From Parasponia andersonii (lineage: Eukaryota; Streptophyta; Magnoliopsida; Rosales; Cannabaceae), in assembly GCA_002914805.1 (NCBI GenBank), contig JXTB01000157.1, positions 373,872 to 437,871 on the forward strand: a stretch of 64,000 bases of DNA, read 5' to 3'. A program made the translations under genes and the position numbers. Below, in pieces: positions 37,401 through 48,469 of this stretch (the stretch's first letter is position 1; every line of letters starts with the position of its first letter). The notes under the pieces were generated by a model. That model did not search any database. It worked only from the letters and a program-made list of their open reading frames with translations, and had not been told where the DNA came from.

Positions 37401-40400
37401 CAACAAAGAAGCAACAATCATTTGATTTGAAACAATGGCAAGATGAACAAACACGCAAGATATAAAAAATGCTTAAAGAACAAGAAGAACAGTTCAAAGC
37501 AGAAATTGCTAAGATTCAAGCAAGACAACAAAGAAATGTTGGTGCTTCTAATACAACTCCTTTGCGGCCAGAAGTTCAAAGGGAAGAAGTGCAACCACAA
37601 GAGATACATGTAAATCCAATGATGGCTGTAGGAACATCTTCACGACTCAAAAAAGTATGTTTATATGAGTTTCTTTCTTAACATATTGATTAACTACTTG
37701 TATTTATAAATTGTGTTTGATTTTCTATATTGTAGAACCGACCATGCAAGCTTGCAGTGGGGTCTCGTGATAACATAGTTGCTTTAGAACATATACAAAA
37801 GTCAACCTCATCAACTATTATTAACGGCAGAGAATTGGGGGAGAATAATTTTCGTGTATCAGTAGAGGTTGTTCTTGATGCTACAGCCCTAATTCATATT
37901 CCAAATCCAGATGATGATACAAGGTTGGTAGGTGACGCACTTGGATCGCATCTTGCTTGGCCTAAGATGCTTGTCATCTTTGAAAATAATTTGGTATGCA
38001 GACCCATTTTCAAAATAAATTCATCCTTTATTGAATTCTAATGTGAATTACTAACTTGTTTGTTAACATTTTATCATTTATTTGGATTTTAGGAGTTTAA
38101 TGATATACATAGGTATCAAACAGGGAAGAATAAATCTTCACAACCACAGCCACCTCAAACACAAGAAAGAGTACATCCACAAAGAAATAAAGCGGAATCT
38201 GTTACACAAACACAGTTTAAATTTGTTGATGGTGCACCAGCTTATATAAAATTACTATTGAATACCATTCAAGGAGTAGATGAAGGTGTTGTTGTTAATG
38301 TTCCCTTTGATGAAGAAGTGTTTGGGGAAGCTTTTTGTTTGCCCGTATTCAAAGAAGACATAATTGAGTTTTGCACGTTACAAAAGATTAGGGCCGTGCC
38401 TATTACGTTATACATGAGGTAAGAAGTTTATTTTTTTTAATATATATAGAACTTTATATATATACATGTATCTATAGTTGGCAATTATATAATACAACAC
38501 TTAATTCACATTGCATTTTGTACTTGTAGGCATTTACACCATTTAGTGACCCAATATGGCTATCAAGCTAGGTATATTTTCATGGATCCTAGTGCAGTTG
38601 TTACAGAAGGTGGTCCATGTGAGGATCGTGCCATAAGTTTAGCAACCCGGATGTTATCCATGGAGAACGAACATCAATTTCTAATTACACCTTGGAATCA
38701 TGGGTAAGATTTTAAACTTAACAAATTGTCATATGATCAACTACTTCCTATATGAAGTTAATTGTTACATATTAATAATCTTTATCATCAATTTTATGAG
38801 TAGAGACCATTGGATGTTGCTTATCATTTATCCTCTTAAAGATTATGCATGGTTTCTAGATCATCTCGGCTTAGCTCTCCGTGAGGAAATTGGTTTAACA
38901 ATGATCGAGTAAGTTCTCTAATAGTTATTTTATTATAGTTTAGTTTCTTATGGTATTTTTACTTATGGTTGCTATTGCTAACTTTTTATTATTGCGCATT
39001 TCCAATTCAAAGTGCATTCAAGATATATAATGTAGAAAAAGAGAAGAAAGGAAGATCAAATGGTCCGGTTATAAGTTAATAAATGTACTAAATTTGAATT
39101 AATAACACTTGTTAGGTGGAAGATTAATTAAAATTACTTATTTTTTACTTTATGCTTATGTATAGTAAAAAGACAACCGACAAATGTTGAGTGCGGATTC
39201 TACATATGTAAATTTATGAGAGAAGTCATTGAACAAGCCAATGTTAAATCATTTACCACAATGGTATGTAACCATATATTTTATTAGTTCTATTCTAATT
39301 TATAGTTTGATTGGTAACTTTCTATGTTTGAATTTGTAGTTTAATGGACAAAATTTCTATACAAAGGATGATATCAACGAACTTCTTGAAGAGTGGGTCG
39401 AAGAACTAATACAATTTCTCATTTGAGATTCTTAATCTTTGTTTATTTAAACTATATGTAGTCTTTGATGATCATGTTAGTTTGGCTTAGAAAACTAATG
39501 TATATATAGACTATATGGATTATTATGTTAATTTAATATTACTATGTAAATATATATTTATACTCCATTTTATTGCAAATATTTGGTATATGTAATGAAT
39601 TTGGATTACATTTATAAAATTCCAGGGGATAGTATAGACAAATACGTTACAAATACTCATTGGAAATTATCTACTAAGGCGCCTATTAGGCGCCGTGAAA
39701 GGCATCTTCCACGGCGCCTGTTAAGCGCCTTAGTATCTTGATGATACCAAGACGCTTAACAGGCGCCGTGGAAGATGACTTTCACGGTGCTTTATAGGCG
39801 CCGTGGAAGATGTCTTTCACGGCGCCTAATAGGCACCTTGATAGACCTTCCACAGCGCCTTATAAGCGCCTTCGTAACCAAGGCCTATCACGGCACCTGG
39901 AACCAAGGCGCTTTTGTGGGCGCCGTGAAAGGCCTTTCAACGCACTTATAAAGCGCCTTGAAAGACATTTTTTGTTGTAGTGTGGAATTGGAAAAATGGA
40001 AGAAAAAACAAGAAGTTCCACATTGGTGGGCGAAGCTTGTTCACTGTAGTTTATATAGAGCCATGTTTTGTGATAGTGGTAAGAATAACTACCACAAATG
40101 CTCTCTCAGGTGCACGTAAGGGGTGCAAATCAACGGGTTTGGACCTAAATTTGCATGGGCTCGTGTGTGCCCGTATATGTGGACATGAATATTGGACCGA
40201 AAATTAGACTATAGTAAGCCCAGCTTTTTGAACTGTCCAATTCTTTTTCCTTTTATTTACGTTTTTTGCTTCATAAAACAGAACAATTACAAAACTTTAT
40301 AACTTACATCTTGTTTCTTAAAACTAGATTGCAGTTTCAGGAAAAAGAAAACTACCTAGTATTAGTGGCTGGCATTTTGGGCAATTTCAGTAGCATAATA

Positions 40401-41964
40401 GCTAATTTTGGCATTACGAGAATAATGTCCATTAAGAGCAAAGGTGGTGACCTCCATTTTCAGAACCTATAAAAGGAAATCTCCTCTTCCTCATTTCAAT
40501 TATCCAAAAATCGAGAGCCTCCTCTTTTCTCTAGTTCTTCCTCTCTTTTGCTTAGAGTTTTCAATTCCTAGCTATAGTTATTCGAGTATCTAGGAAATTT
40601 CATAGCTAGAATTATTAGTGTTTTAAAGTTTATCTAGTTTGAGGAGTAGAGGTGCTTGTACTTCACTTGCTGCTCTTGTCGTTGTATTCTGGGAAACGAA
40701 CGCTTGTAATTCCTCATAATTCTACCGGAGGGAGTAAATCAGTTTTACAGACTCTGTGTGCTACGTAGACCTTAACTGTTAATAATATTTTATTTTAGAA
40801 TATTTATTTTGAAATGCTGCCAAAATTGTACTCAAAATTGAAGCATAATAATTTTGATAATATTATTTATAATATATTTTATTATAAACGATTGTAACTT
40901 TATATATTGCACATATTTATATATTATTATTTTCTACCATTTCTACCAAACAATTTATTTTTCCACCTTCTTTTTATTTTTCTCTTCCATCTCTTTTTTC
41001 TTTTTTCCTCTCCCTCTCGCTTTTCTCTCTTACCAAGTATAACCTTAGAGAGTAACGATATACGACACCGTATCCTGCTCAACAGTATAATGTCATTTTA
41101 TTATAGGTAAATTATAATTATCGGAACCCAGTTTATTATTGATTATAATCACATGTATTATACCACGTGGTGTGTTCGGTCACTGCCATAGCATTCAGTA
41201 ACGAGTCTGCGTGAATGGTTTGGGGTCTTTCAGAAATAGTAAAATACATTTATTTTTTTCAATCATTCACCGATTCTTTTCATACGACATGAAACAAAAA
41301 CAGATTAATTATCGCGTACGAAATGAACCGAATTCATAATTTATAAAGGAGAAAAAAAAAAAAAAAAAAAAACCTGGTTAAAGCCGCGATTCTGGATAGC
41401 ATTAACGATCTTGTCAAGATCAAAGCCGCCCCTCGAGGTCTCCAGCGCCGTACCGCCCCTCTTGTGCCAGTTATGCACAACCTTGGGACTGAGCTCCACC
41501 GGCCCCGTCGAGTAAAACCCGCGGTACCCGGCCGTGACGCCGAAGATCTGACGGACGCCGTAGAGCTCCCAGAGGCCATCGACGAGCTCCCTGATGACGG
41601 TGTTGAGGCCCGGGCAGAGCCCCCCGCAGGTGACGATGGCGGCCCTGACGGCGAGGGGGTCGAAGAAGACGTGGCCGCGGGGGCCGGCGCGGTGGTAGAG
41701 CAGGTGAGGGGAATGGGGCGGGAAGGTCCCGGAGAGGTCGTAGACGATCTGTCGGAGGATGACGTCACCGGGGCTGACGTAGAATCCCTCCGAGGGGTGG
41801 AAGAAGGGGTTCTTGTCGAGCGGGTTGGGCTGTGATCGGAGGTCGGGGGCAGTGTCGGTCAGGTGGGGCAGGGGTTTGAGCTTGACGGAGGAGAGCGAGA
41901 ATAGGGCAGGGTTTTGATCGACGGTGAGGTTGGCGGGTTCCGCTGGCTGCGTCACGGCCGCCAT
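28416..41964 (-). CDS. PFK2: ATP-dependent 6-phosphofructokinase 2-like
   Basis: Two exons, 41374-41964 (197 codons) and 28416-29237 (273 codons plus stop), give 470 residues. The enzyme turns fructose 6-phosphate and ATP into fructose 1,6-bisphosphate in glycolysis, probably in the cytosol because no transit peptide is evident. [20 protein letters not shown] (109-128) and GGDGT (202-206) form the ATP site. Gly in GGDGT is the ATP-type residue. PKTVDNDVG (230-238) holds the catalytic Asp234, and MGRSTGHIA (277-285) binds substrate. The ending SVTNQPDF and the whole sequence most resemble Arabidopsis PFK2. The exon join Q197/V198 falls within [11 protein letters not shown]. The 12.1-kb intron is swollen by a CACTA element and older repeats. 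Exon 1 is strikingly GC-rich for this region. No disabling change is seen. Confidence 0.93.
29568..29594. repeat. (ATT)n microsatellite
   Basis: About nine uninterrupted ATT units lie in the PFK2 intron, about 330 bases from exon 2. It is a likely polymorphic site. Confidence 0.9.
31019..31285 (+). mobile_element. Left part of a possible solo LTR, split by CACTA
   Basis: The block begins TGTTAGAAAATGGACC. It reads on across the CACTA element (39983 onward) as a typical LTR leader, with TTTATATAGAGCC (TATA-like, about 40049) and CTATAAAAGG (40467). No internal coding part and no matching target duplication were found, so this is only a likely LTR. Confidence 0.4.
31307..31510. repeat. Left subterminal GGCGCC repeat cluster of the CACTA
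   Basis: Several short units built on GGCGCC or slightly changed forms (for example CACGGCGCCTAAAAAG, GGCGCCTAATGGGCGCC) occur in both orientations. In this superfamily, subterminal repeats are the binding sites of the second protein (TNPA in En/Spm). Confidence 0.8.
32742..36200 (+). pseudogene. CACTA transposase (tnp2 family), decayed
   Basis: The chosen start is the ATG of [12 protein letters not shown], right after a splice-acceptor-like CTTAG. The order of domains is: transposase-associated domain (about 32742-33020, with PCPCIKCGN), tnp2 core (about 33100-34400, with [26 protein letters not shown]), DUF4218 (about 34660-35080, with [13 protein letters not shown] and [13 protein letters not shown]) and a DUF4216-like C-terminal part (about 35537-36150, with [10 protein letters not shown] and [13 protein letters not shown]). 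LDVMHIEKN carries the conserved Asp of the family. In-frame stops occur at 33021, 33595, 34108 and 34549, plus a frame change near 33200-33250, so no full-length protein is expected. It excises and inserts the element in its live form. Confidence 0.88.
36352..39425 (+). pseudogene. Second CACTA gene: Transposase_24-like plus Ulp1-like protease
   Basis: Several exons with small introns are visible. The first part starts [13 protein letters not shown] Transposase_24-like part follows at about 36490-37080 ([36 protein letters not shown]). Then come a coiled, Gln-rich stretch (about 37430-37650) and a block with [13 protein letters not shown] (about 37750-37995). A Ulp1/C48-type cysteine protease part (about 38200-39425) shows the catalytic His in [11 protein letters not shown] (38808), an Asp in WFLDHLG, and Cys in [11 protein letters not shown] (39192). 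Such fusions are known in plant CACTA and Mutator relatives. The first part has frame breaks. The protease part is better kept. Confidence 0.75.
39660..39965. repeat. Right subterminal GGCGCC repeat cluster of the CACTA
   Basis: More than ten units of about 20 bases based on GGCGCC(T/G) occur in alternating orientation, such as AGGCGCCTATTAGGCGCCG and CACGGCGCCTGTTAAGCGCC. They pair with the left cluster and could fold back strongly. Confidence 0.85.
39983..40790 (+). mobile_element. Right part of the possible LTR split by CACTA
   Basis: Continuation of the block starting at 31019. TTTATATAGAGCC near 40049 and CTATAAAAGG at 40467 look like promoter boxes. A long CT-rich leader and a GGAGGGAG purine tract near 40727 follow. 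The right end is uncertain and no TSD was matched. Family not determined. Confidence 0.35.
40791..41373. other. First part of the PFK2 intron next to exon 1
   Basis: AT-rich, then a CT-rich stretch (about 40960-41030) ending CTTACCAAGTATAACC. That stretch resembles the sequence at about 48990-49100, suggesting a shared repeat. A long A-run (T on the coding strand) at 41352-41372 adjoins the splice donor. Confidence 0.45.
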
Positions 41965-42061
41965 TGTTTTTTGTTTTTGTTTTTTTTTTCTTTTTAACGA
42001 AATTCGACGTGCTCAATGCTATGAGGTAATCCCTTAAATTCCCTTTTTTTTACAATAAAAT

Positions 42062-42069
42062 GTTTTATA
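42062..42069 (-). promoter_or_regulatory. Candidate TATA box of PFK2
   Basis: The minus strand reads TATAAAAC about 100 bases upstream of the PFK2 ATG, a suitable distance for a plant promoter with a short A-rich leader. Position-based inference only. Confidence 0.4.
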
Positions 42070-42379
42070 ATTTGAGTATCTCTAAAATCAAAATTTCTCA
42101 TGTAAATTAAATTGGAAAAATTTGTGGAAGTGACGAAATCATCAAAGAAGAGTAATTTTAGATTTACATTAAATTCTAAAATTGTTTATATTTTATTTTA
42201 ATTTTAAATGACCTAATAAGTAATAGTATCAAAACAATTTTCGACATATCCAAATACAAAGTAAAACTATNTTTTGTGTTTTTTTAATGAATGAGGACGA
42301 AATACAGATGAGTGAGAGATTTTGGAGTGTGGAGGTGGAACTGGGGGACGGAGAGAGAAGACGACGAAGCAGTTGAGAT

Positions 42380-42449
42380 TACGTGGCGCGGGCTCTTTCA
42401 GGCGCTAACACGTGGCGGTTTCGTTGGGGGTTTCTGAGCTGCTACGTGG
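42380..42449. promoter_or_regulatory. Cluster of three ACGTGG (G-box/ABRE-like) motifs upstream of PFK2
   Basis: TACGTGGC at 42380, CACGTGGC at 42409 and TACGTGG at 42443 lie within 70 bases, about 420-490 bases upstream of the PFK2 start. ACGTGG(C) is the core bound by plant bZIP/bHLH factors, including ABA-responsive AREB/ABF proteins. Three copies this close suggest a real element. Confidence 0.55.
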
Positions 42450-42544
42450 AAACCGGATGGATGCTTTATGCGTGAATGGGTAGTGATAGGACTGGTTTGG
42501 TCCGGCCAGTAATCGATACAAGTGATAATTACATTTTTATAGTT

Positions 42545-42577
<33 letters not shown>

Positions 42578-43180
42578 TTTTTACTGTCGGTTCAGTATAT
42601 TTAAATTCTAATGTTTGTAAGTTATTTGTCGCCGGTCACAAGTACTATGACTATAGGTCATAAATTTTGTAATACAATTGAAATGATACGTTATTCTTAA
42701 AAGATAGTCGTAAAAAAGTCATTTTATTTCAAAGTACTTCAGGTCTGAATACTACAGCAGAATAACTAAATTTTGGGTTCAATTCAAGTTAATGTTTATT
42801 TTTTAAATATTATAACAAAATATTATATATATATATATATATGTTTATATACATTATATGCAATTATAAATTTATATACTCAATCTATTAAAGACATATT
42901 TGGAATAATTTTTACTTTTTGAAGTAAAAAATATAACAAGATCTTCTTGAAAAATTCTTAAAAAAGCTAGTATGTTCATATTTTATTAAAAAGCAAAAAA
43001 AAAAACATTTAAGGGACTATACAATTCATTTAAATACTATCAAAAATAACTGTTGGTAGAAAATATCTTTCGAAAACCATGAATTAGTAAAAAGGGTCAC
43101 CACCACGGTTTCAGGGGCCCAATCAAGGCATCCTTGCCACCAATACTGAGAGCTCCATCTTTGAGGACAGGTTTTGTGCT
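42450..43180. other. Intergenic, upstream of PFK2
   Basis: AT-rich with an AT microsatellite at about 42822-42842. No gene is seen. It may contain distal promoter sequence. The single N at 42271 lies just to the left. Confidence 0.4.
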
Positions 43181-43288
43181 GAGAAACATGACATCTCTCC
43201 ATGTCTTAGATTATGTTTGATGGAGGAGATTTTTGAGAAACATGACATCTCTCCATGTCTTAGATTATGTTTGATGGAGGAGATTTTT
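43181..43288. repeat. 54-bp perfect tandem duplication
   Basis: 43181-43234 and 43235-43288 both read GAGAAACATGACATCTCTCC, then ATGTCTTAGATTATG, then TTTGATGGAGGAGATTTTT. The identity of the copies points to a recent event. It lies about 90 bases left of the Copia insertion. Confidence 0.9.
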
Positions 43289-43379
43289 TGAGGGATGGAG
43301 AGTGGTGAAGAGAGAGGAATGAAGAGAGAGCTACAATCCTGTGTTTAGAAAGAGGAGAGGAGAAGTGGAGGGAAAGGGT

Positions 43380-43518
43380 CGAAAGAATGATTTTTTCTCT
43401 TGTTATTATTTTTCTGAAAAGATACAATTTATAAGACTAAAAATATCTCCTAATTAATTACAAATATATAATTATAATATTTTATAATTAATTCTAATTG
43501 ATACAAAATAATTTAATA
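43380..43518 (-). repeat. 3' LTR of the minus-strand Copia
   Basis: It is about 140 bp and aligns by eye with 48470-48630 (shared TTGTTATTATTTTTCTGAAAA and TTCTAATTGATACAAAATAA). It abuts the polypurine tract at 43519-43530. Confidence 0.85.
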
Positions 43519-46500
43519 CTCCCCTTCAAGTTGGTGCGTAGATATCTATCATGCCCAATTTGTCTATAAATTTTGAACGTGTGTGATTTGAGACTGCTTT
43601 GGTGAGAATATCTGTCAATTGTTCTTCTGATCGAATTTCCGGTAATTCTAGACTTCTTTTCTCCAATTCTTCTTTGATAAAAAAAACGATCAATCTCGAC
43701 ATACTTTGTTCGATCATGATGAACTGGATTATGGACCATATCACGAGCAGACTTGTTATCACAGTATAACTGGATTGGTTTATTTGATAAATAACTCAAA
43801 TCCTGAAGGAGGAGATTTAGTCACAATCCTTCACAAACTCCAAGAGCCATCCCCCTAAGTTCTACTTCACCACTTGAGCGAGCAATGACACTTTGTTTCT
43901 TGCTCCTCCAAGTAAAAAGATTGCCACCTACAAAGGTAAAATATCCTGAGGTAGATTGCATGTCAGTTTTATCTCCAACCCAGTCTGCATCAGTGTATAC
44001 CTCGATGGTTTGTTCCTTTGTTTTTCTAGAGAAAAGAATTCATTTTCCTGGAGCTGATTTCAAGTATCTCAAAATTCGTGTGACTGCATTCATATGTTGC
44101 TCACTTGGATTATGTATAAATTGGCTGATGACGCTCAAAGCATATGCAAGATCTGGTCTTGTGTGTGCTAAGTACATCAATATGCCAACAAGTCTTTGGT
44201 ATCTTCCTTTGTCAACTGGAACTTGATCAGTTTCAACACGTAATTTTAATCCTTCCTCAATTGGTGTATTTACTAGTTGACATACTGACATCTCAGTTTC
44301 TTTCAAAAGGTCCAAAGCATACTTCCTTTGAGACAAGAAAATACCTTTCTGAGATCGAGATACTTCAATTCTCATAAAGTATTTTGAGGAGCCTAGATCT
44401 TTCATTTCAAATTCTTTGGACAAATATTCTTGAAGGGCTTGTCTTTCAACTGGATAATTTCCTATTACCACCATGTCATCAATATAAATAATAAGCGCGG
44501 TAATATTACTATTTTTCTTTTTCAAGAACAACGTGTGATCTGAATTGCTCTGATGATAACCAAATGCTACCATAGATTTTGTGAATCTTCCAAACTAGGC
44601 CCTGAGAGATTGCTTCAGACCATATAATGATTTCTTCAATTTACACACCTTCTGCCTTTGTTTTCCTATCAGCATGCACCCTGGGGGAAGATCCATGTAG
44701 ACTTCTTCAGATAGTTCCCTATGCAAAAAGGCATTCTTCACATCAAACTGCTATAGTGGCCATTCAAAATTTGCAGCTAAGGATAACAAGACTCGAACCG
44801 TATTGATTTTTGCTACAGTCGCAAAAGTTTCAGTGTAGTTGATTCAATAAGTCTGGGTATATTCCTTTGCCACTAATCTTGCTTTGAAGCGTTCAATTGT
44901 ACCAACGGCTTTGTACTTTATAGAAAAATCCATCGACACCCAACTGATTTCTTTCCTATGAGAAGATCTACAAGCTCTCATGTATAGTTCTTTTGTAAGG
45001 AGATCATCTCTTCATTAATTGCAGCTTTCCACTTTGGGTCAATTAAAGCTTCCTGCATACTGTTAGGAATAGATACAGTAGATAATTGACTTACAAATGA
45101 CTGATTTGTTTTTGACAATTGATGTGTTGACACATAATGGCTCATGAGATATCTTACTTTACTGGACAACTCAGGTTCATAAGTTGGTTTTGGAATACCT
45201 CTTGTGTGACGTTGTGGTAACTGTCTCCTAGATGACTTAAGTACGGTATAAGGAGTATCCTCAGCTAACGATTAGTTTGGTATATTACTCGGGAGAAATT
45301 GAATCTCGACTTCTGAAGTTTCTTGACTTTCTTGACATTTTGGATTACCACTTATATCTATGTTTTGACCACTCGTATCTAAGTTACCTGCATATTCATC
45401 AGATATTTCTGCCACATCAATTTTTATGTCTTCCGTATCTGTCATAAGATTGTATTCAAAAGTTTGAATTTCATCAAGATACTCCCCCTGAAATTCAGAC
45501 GTAAAGTAATACATCGTATCTTCATGGAAGACAACATCCATAGTAATGAACATGCGTCGAGTAGGAGGGTGATAACATCGATATCCTTTTTGATGTAAAG
45601 CATATCCAATAAAAATACATTTCAAGGCTCGAGGCATTAACTTACTCTGTTGATCTTTGGGTAGATGAACGAAGGCAATATAACCAAAGATATGGAGAGT
45701 TAAATTGGGGACTCTGGTGCTACAACAACATCTATAAGTGCTTGAAATAGTGTTTGAAAGTTGAGCGTCCTCGATGGAACTCGATTTATGAGATAGGTGG
45801 CAGAGAGAAGAGCTTCACCCTAGTAGCAGAGGGGCATATGTGCTTCAATGAGCGAAGCGCGAACAACCTCTAATAAGTGTATGTTTTTACGTTCAGCAAT
45901 ACCATTTTGCTGTGGTATATCTGGACAACTGGTTTGATGAATAGAGCCATAAGAGTCCAAAAAGTATTGGAGTTCAGCACTACGATATTCTCCCCCGTTT
46001 TCAATTCGAAGTACTTGAATCTTAGCATTGTATTGTTTACGTACAGTATTATAAAACTTTTGAAATAATACTGTAACTTTTGATTTGGATTTCATCAAAC
46101 ATAACCAAGTCATCCAAGTACAATCATCGATAAAGGTAACAAACCAATGAGCACCTCACAATGTAGGAACTTTGGAAGGACCCCAAACATCAAAGTGAAC
46201 AACCATAAATGGAGTTGGACTTTTATTTGAACTTAAAGAAAATGAAGCAAGATGGCTTTTTGCAAGTGTACAAACATCACATTTAAAACTAGACATAACC
46301 AAATCAGTAAACAAAGTAGGAAACAACCATTTTAAGTAACCAAAAGAGGCATGTCCTAAACGTCGATGCCAAAGTCAAATCTTAGTCATTTTCTTGGAGG
46401 TAGTGGTACTGTTCACGACGAGAACTTGTTGAAGTTTGTTGGACTTTGTTGACTCCAGATCCAAGTAATACAACATCCCTTTCTTACTACCATAACTAAT

Positions 46501-48469
46501 CGTTTATTGAGTCTGAATATCCTTAAATACACAAGAATTAGGACCAAAAATAACTATACAGGATAGGGTATTAGTGATTTGAGAAACTGAAAGAAGATTA
46601 TAGTTTAAGGAATGTACCACTAATACAGAATCAAGGTATAAAGTTTTAGTAAAATCGAAGGACCCTTCACCAAGAACTGTATTAGTATTGCCATTAGCAG
46701 TAGAAACACAATTCCTGGATGAAGGTTTCAGGATAGAAACATGTCGCATATCAAATGTCATATGATCAGTGACACCAGAATCAATTATCCATACATTATT
46801 CAAAACAATTGCAGAAATATTCAAAACCTTACCTTCTCTAGTGATGGTTACTAGTACTAATGAATTAGATGGAACATTGGCTACTTTTGTTTGAGTGAGA
46901 GCTGTCGAAGATGGTCTCTTAGCATTCCGATTTCGTGCTGGGTCCCACCAGTCTGGATATCCAATCAATTCAAAGCACCGATTTTTGGTATGACCATTTT
47001 GATTACAGTGAGTGCATTTAAGGAGCCTTTTTCGAATATGGAATTCTTTGGGTTGGTGGGTTTGGGGTGATCTTGCGATGTTTGGCTGGGTCGTTGTCGA
47101 GAGAGTAGTGCGGAGGCTTCAAGTTTAGTAGTTTCTTCATGGAAAGTAGTTGATCGTAAGTTCTCACGATGGACTAAGGAATAACATTCTTCCAGACTTA
47201 GGAGTGGCTCACGACGTAAAATTTCTTGCCAAAGTTGATCAAAACTTGTATCCAACCCAGCAAGAAAGATGTGGACTCGAGTGCGTTCAATAGACTGTCG
47301 GTATGCTACCACATATTCAGGATCCTTCATGACTACTCTATCACGATGATCGAGTTCTTGAAATATTTCGGTTAACTCTCCATAATAGACAGAAAGTGAT
47401 TTGGTACCTTATTTGGCTAAGAAAGCTTTCTGATATAGGGAGTAGACTTGCATCTCATCATTTCCATCATAAAAGGCTTTGGATAAAGCATTCCATATTT
47501 CACGGGCAGTGGGAATACGAAGGTAGCACTTCATAATGTCAGGAGTCATAGACATTAGAAGCTAACGTTTAACTTTTTGATTTTCAGCATACCATCTCTC
47601 ATATCCTTTATCCGACACAGAAGGTGGAGTTGTTTTGCCTATGATGTAGGAGAGTTTTTCCCGTTCAGTAATATGCATCTCCATCAACTGGGACCACACA
47701 TCATAATTTGTTTCAGTGAGTTGAATGCCTGCATTTAAGACACCTTCAGACTGAACCAGAATAGGAACAGATTTAGTACCAGTTGATTCACCTTGTTTAC
47801 TCATTTTTTTTTAAATAAATCTATGGATATATTTATCTAATATGAGACCTTTTTTTTTTTATCTATATATATATATATATATCTACTAGGAGACAAATTA
47901 AATAGATTAGTTTTTGAATGGGCCTTGACTAAATGGTATGTTTGGCTATTGGATTTAGGCCCAGACTTAAGCTAAATGGATTCAAAATAAAAATTGACTC
48001 TCGGATGAGTCATACCAGAACTAAATAACCATTAGATTCGAAAAACACAAACCAGGAGAGAAAGCCGAAGTATCCTCTAGATCTGAACCTATAGGGTTAA
48101 TTTTGACAGTCTCACATGAGTCTATTGCGAGAAAGAATCATAAAATACCAGATGGCATGATGGTTCCAAAGACTCAAGATGGCATGGTTGGCTGGGTCTG
48201 GGGCACAGGCTGGTTGCGTCAAGGTGCAGGCGGTTGATCATGGGGTCTTGTCGAAGGGTTGAAGGTTCTGTTCCTTTTTTTTTTGGTGTAAAATTTGGTA
48301 TATTGAGATTTGATTTATAAAATCTGGTGTATTTGTGGTATTTTGGATAGTATTGGCTAGGTATCTGATTTGGTGAACAGAGTTTTTTAAAAAAAATTTT
48401 GACTATTAGTTTTTTTTTTGATATTTTTTTGGTCTGGGTATTTTAGGATCGTATCTTGCTGTGATACCA

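Larger units (their letters stand above)
31286..39982 (+). mobile_element. CACTA (En/Spm) DNA transposon, 8.7 kb, with two genes
   Basis: The ends are CACTACTAAAAA (left) and, in reverse complement, CACTACAACAAAAAA (right). A 3-bp duplication, TGG, flanks them (31283-31285 and 39983-39985), the hallmark size for CACTA elements. GGCGCC-rich subterminal repeats line both ends. Inside are a tnp2-type transposase gene (32742 to about 36200) and a second gene (36352 to about 39425) with Transposase_24-like and Ulp1-like parts. Both are on the plus strand, antisense to PFK2. The structure is complete, but the transposase frame carries stops, so it is probably no longer autonomous. It could still be mobilised by a related active copy (inference). 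Confidence 0.93.
29238..41373 (-). other. 12.1-kb intron of PFK2
   Basis: On the minus strand it begins GTTTTTTTT after ...GGTTTAACCAG-type exon end and ends TATAAACAG before GTGTATATC. It contains an ATT microsatellite (29568-29594), an old repeat with TTTGG(C/T)AAA-like ends (about 30670 onward), a possible LTR and, inside that, the CACTA transposon. Without the CACTA element the intron would be about 3.4 kb. Confidence 0.9.

Noticed and set aside
41464-41835. 123-codon open frame antisense to PFK2 exon 1
   Set aside because: GC-rich DNA opens several frames; the acidic, glycine-rich product mirrors the PFK2 coding strand, which has clear catalytic motifs.
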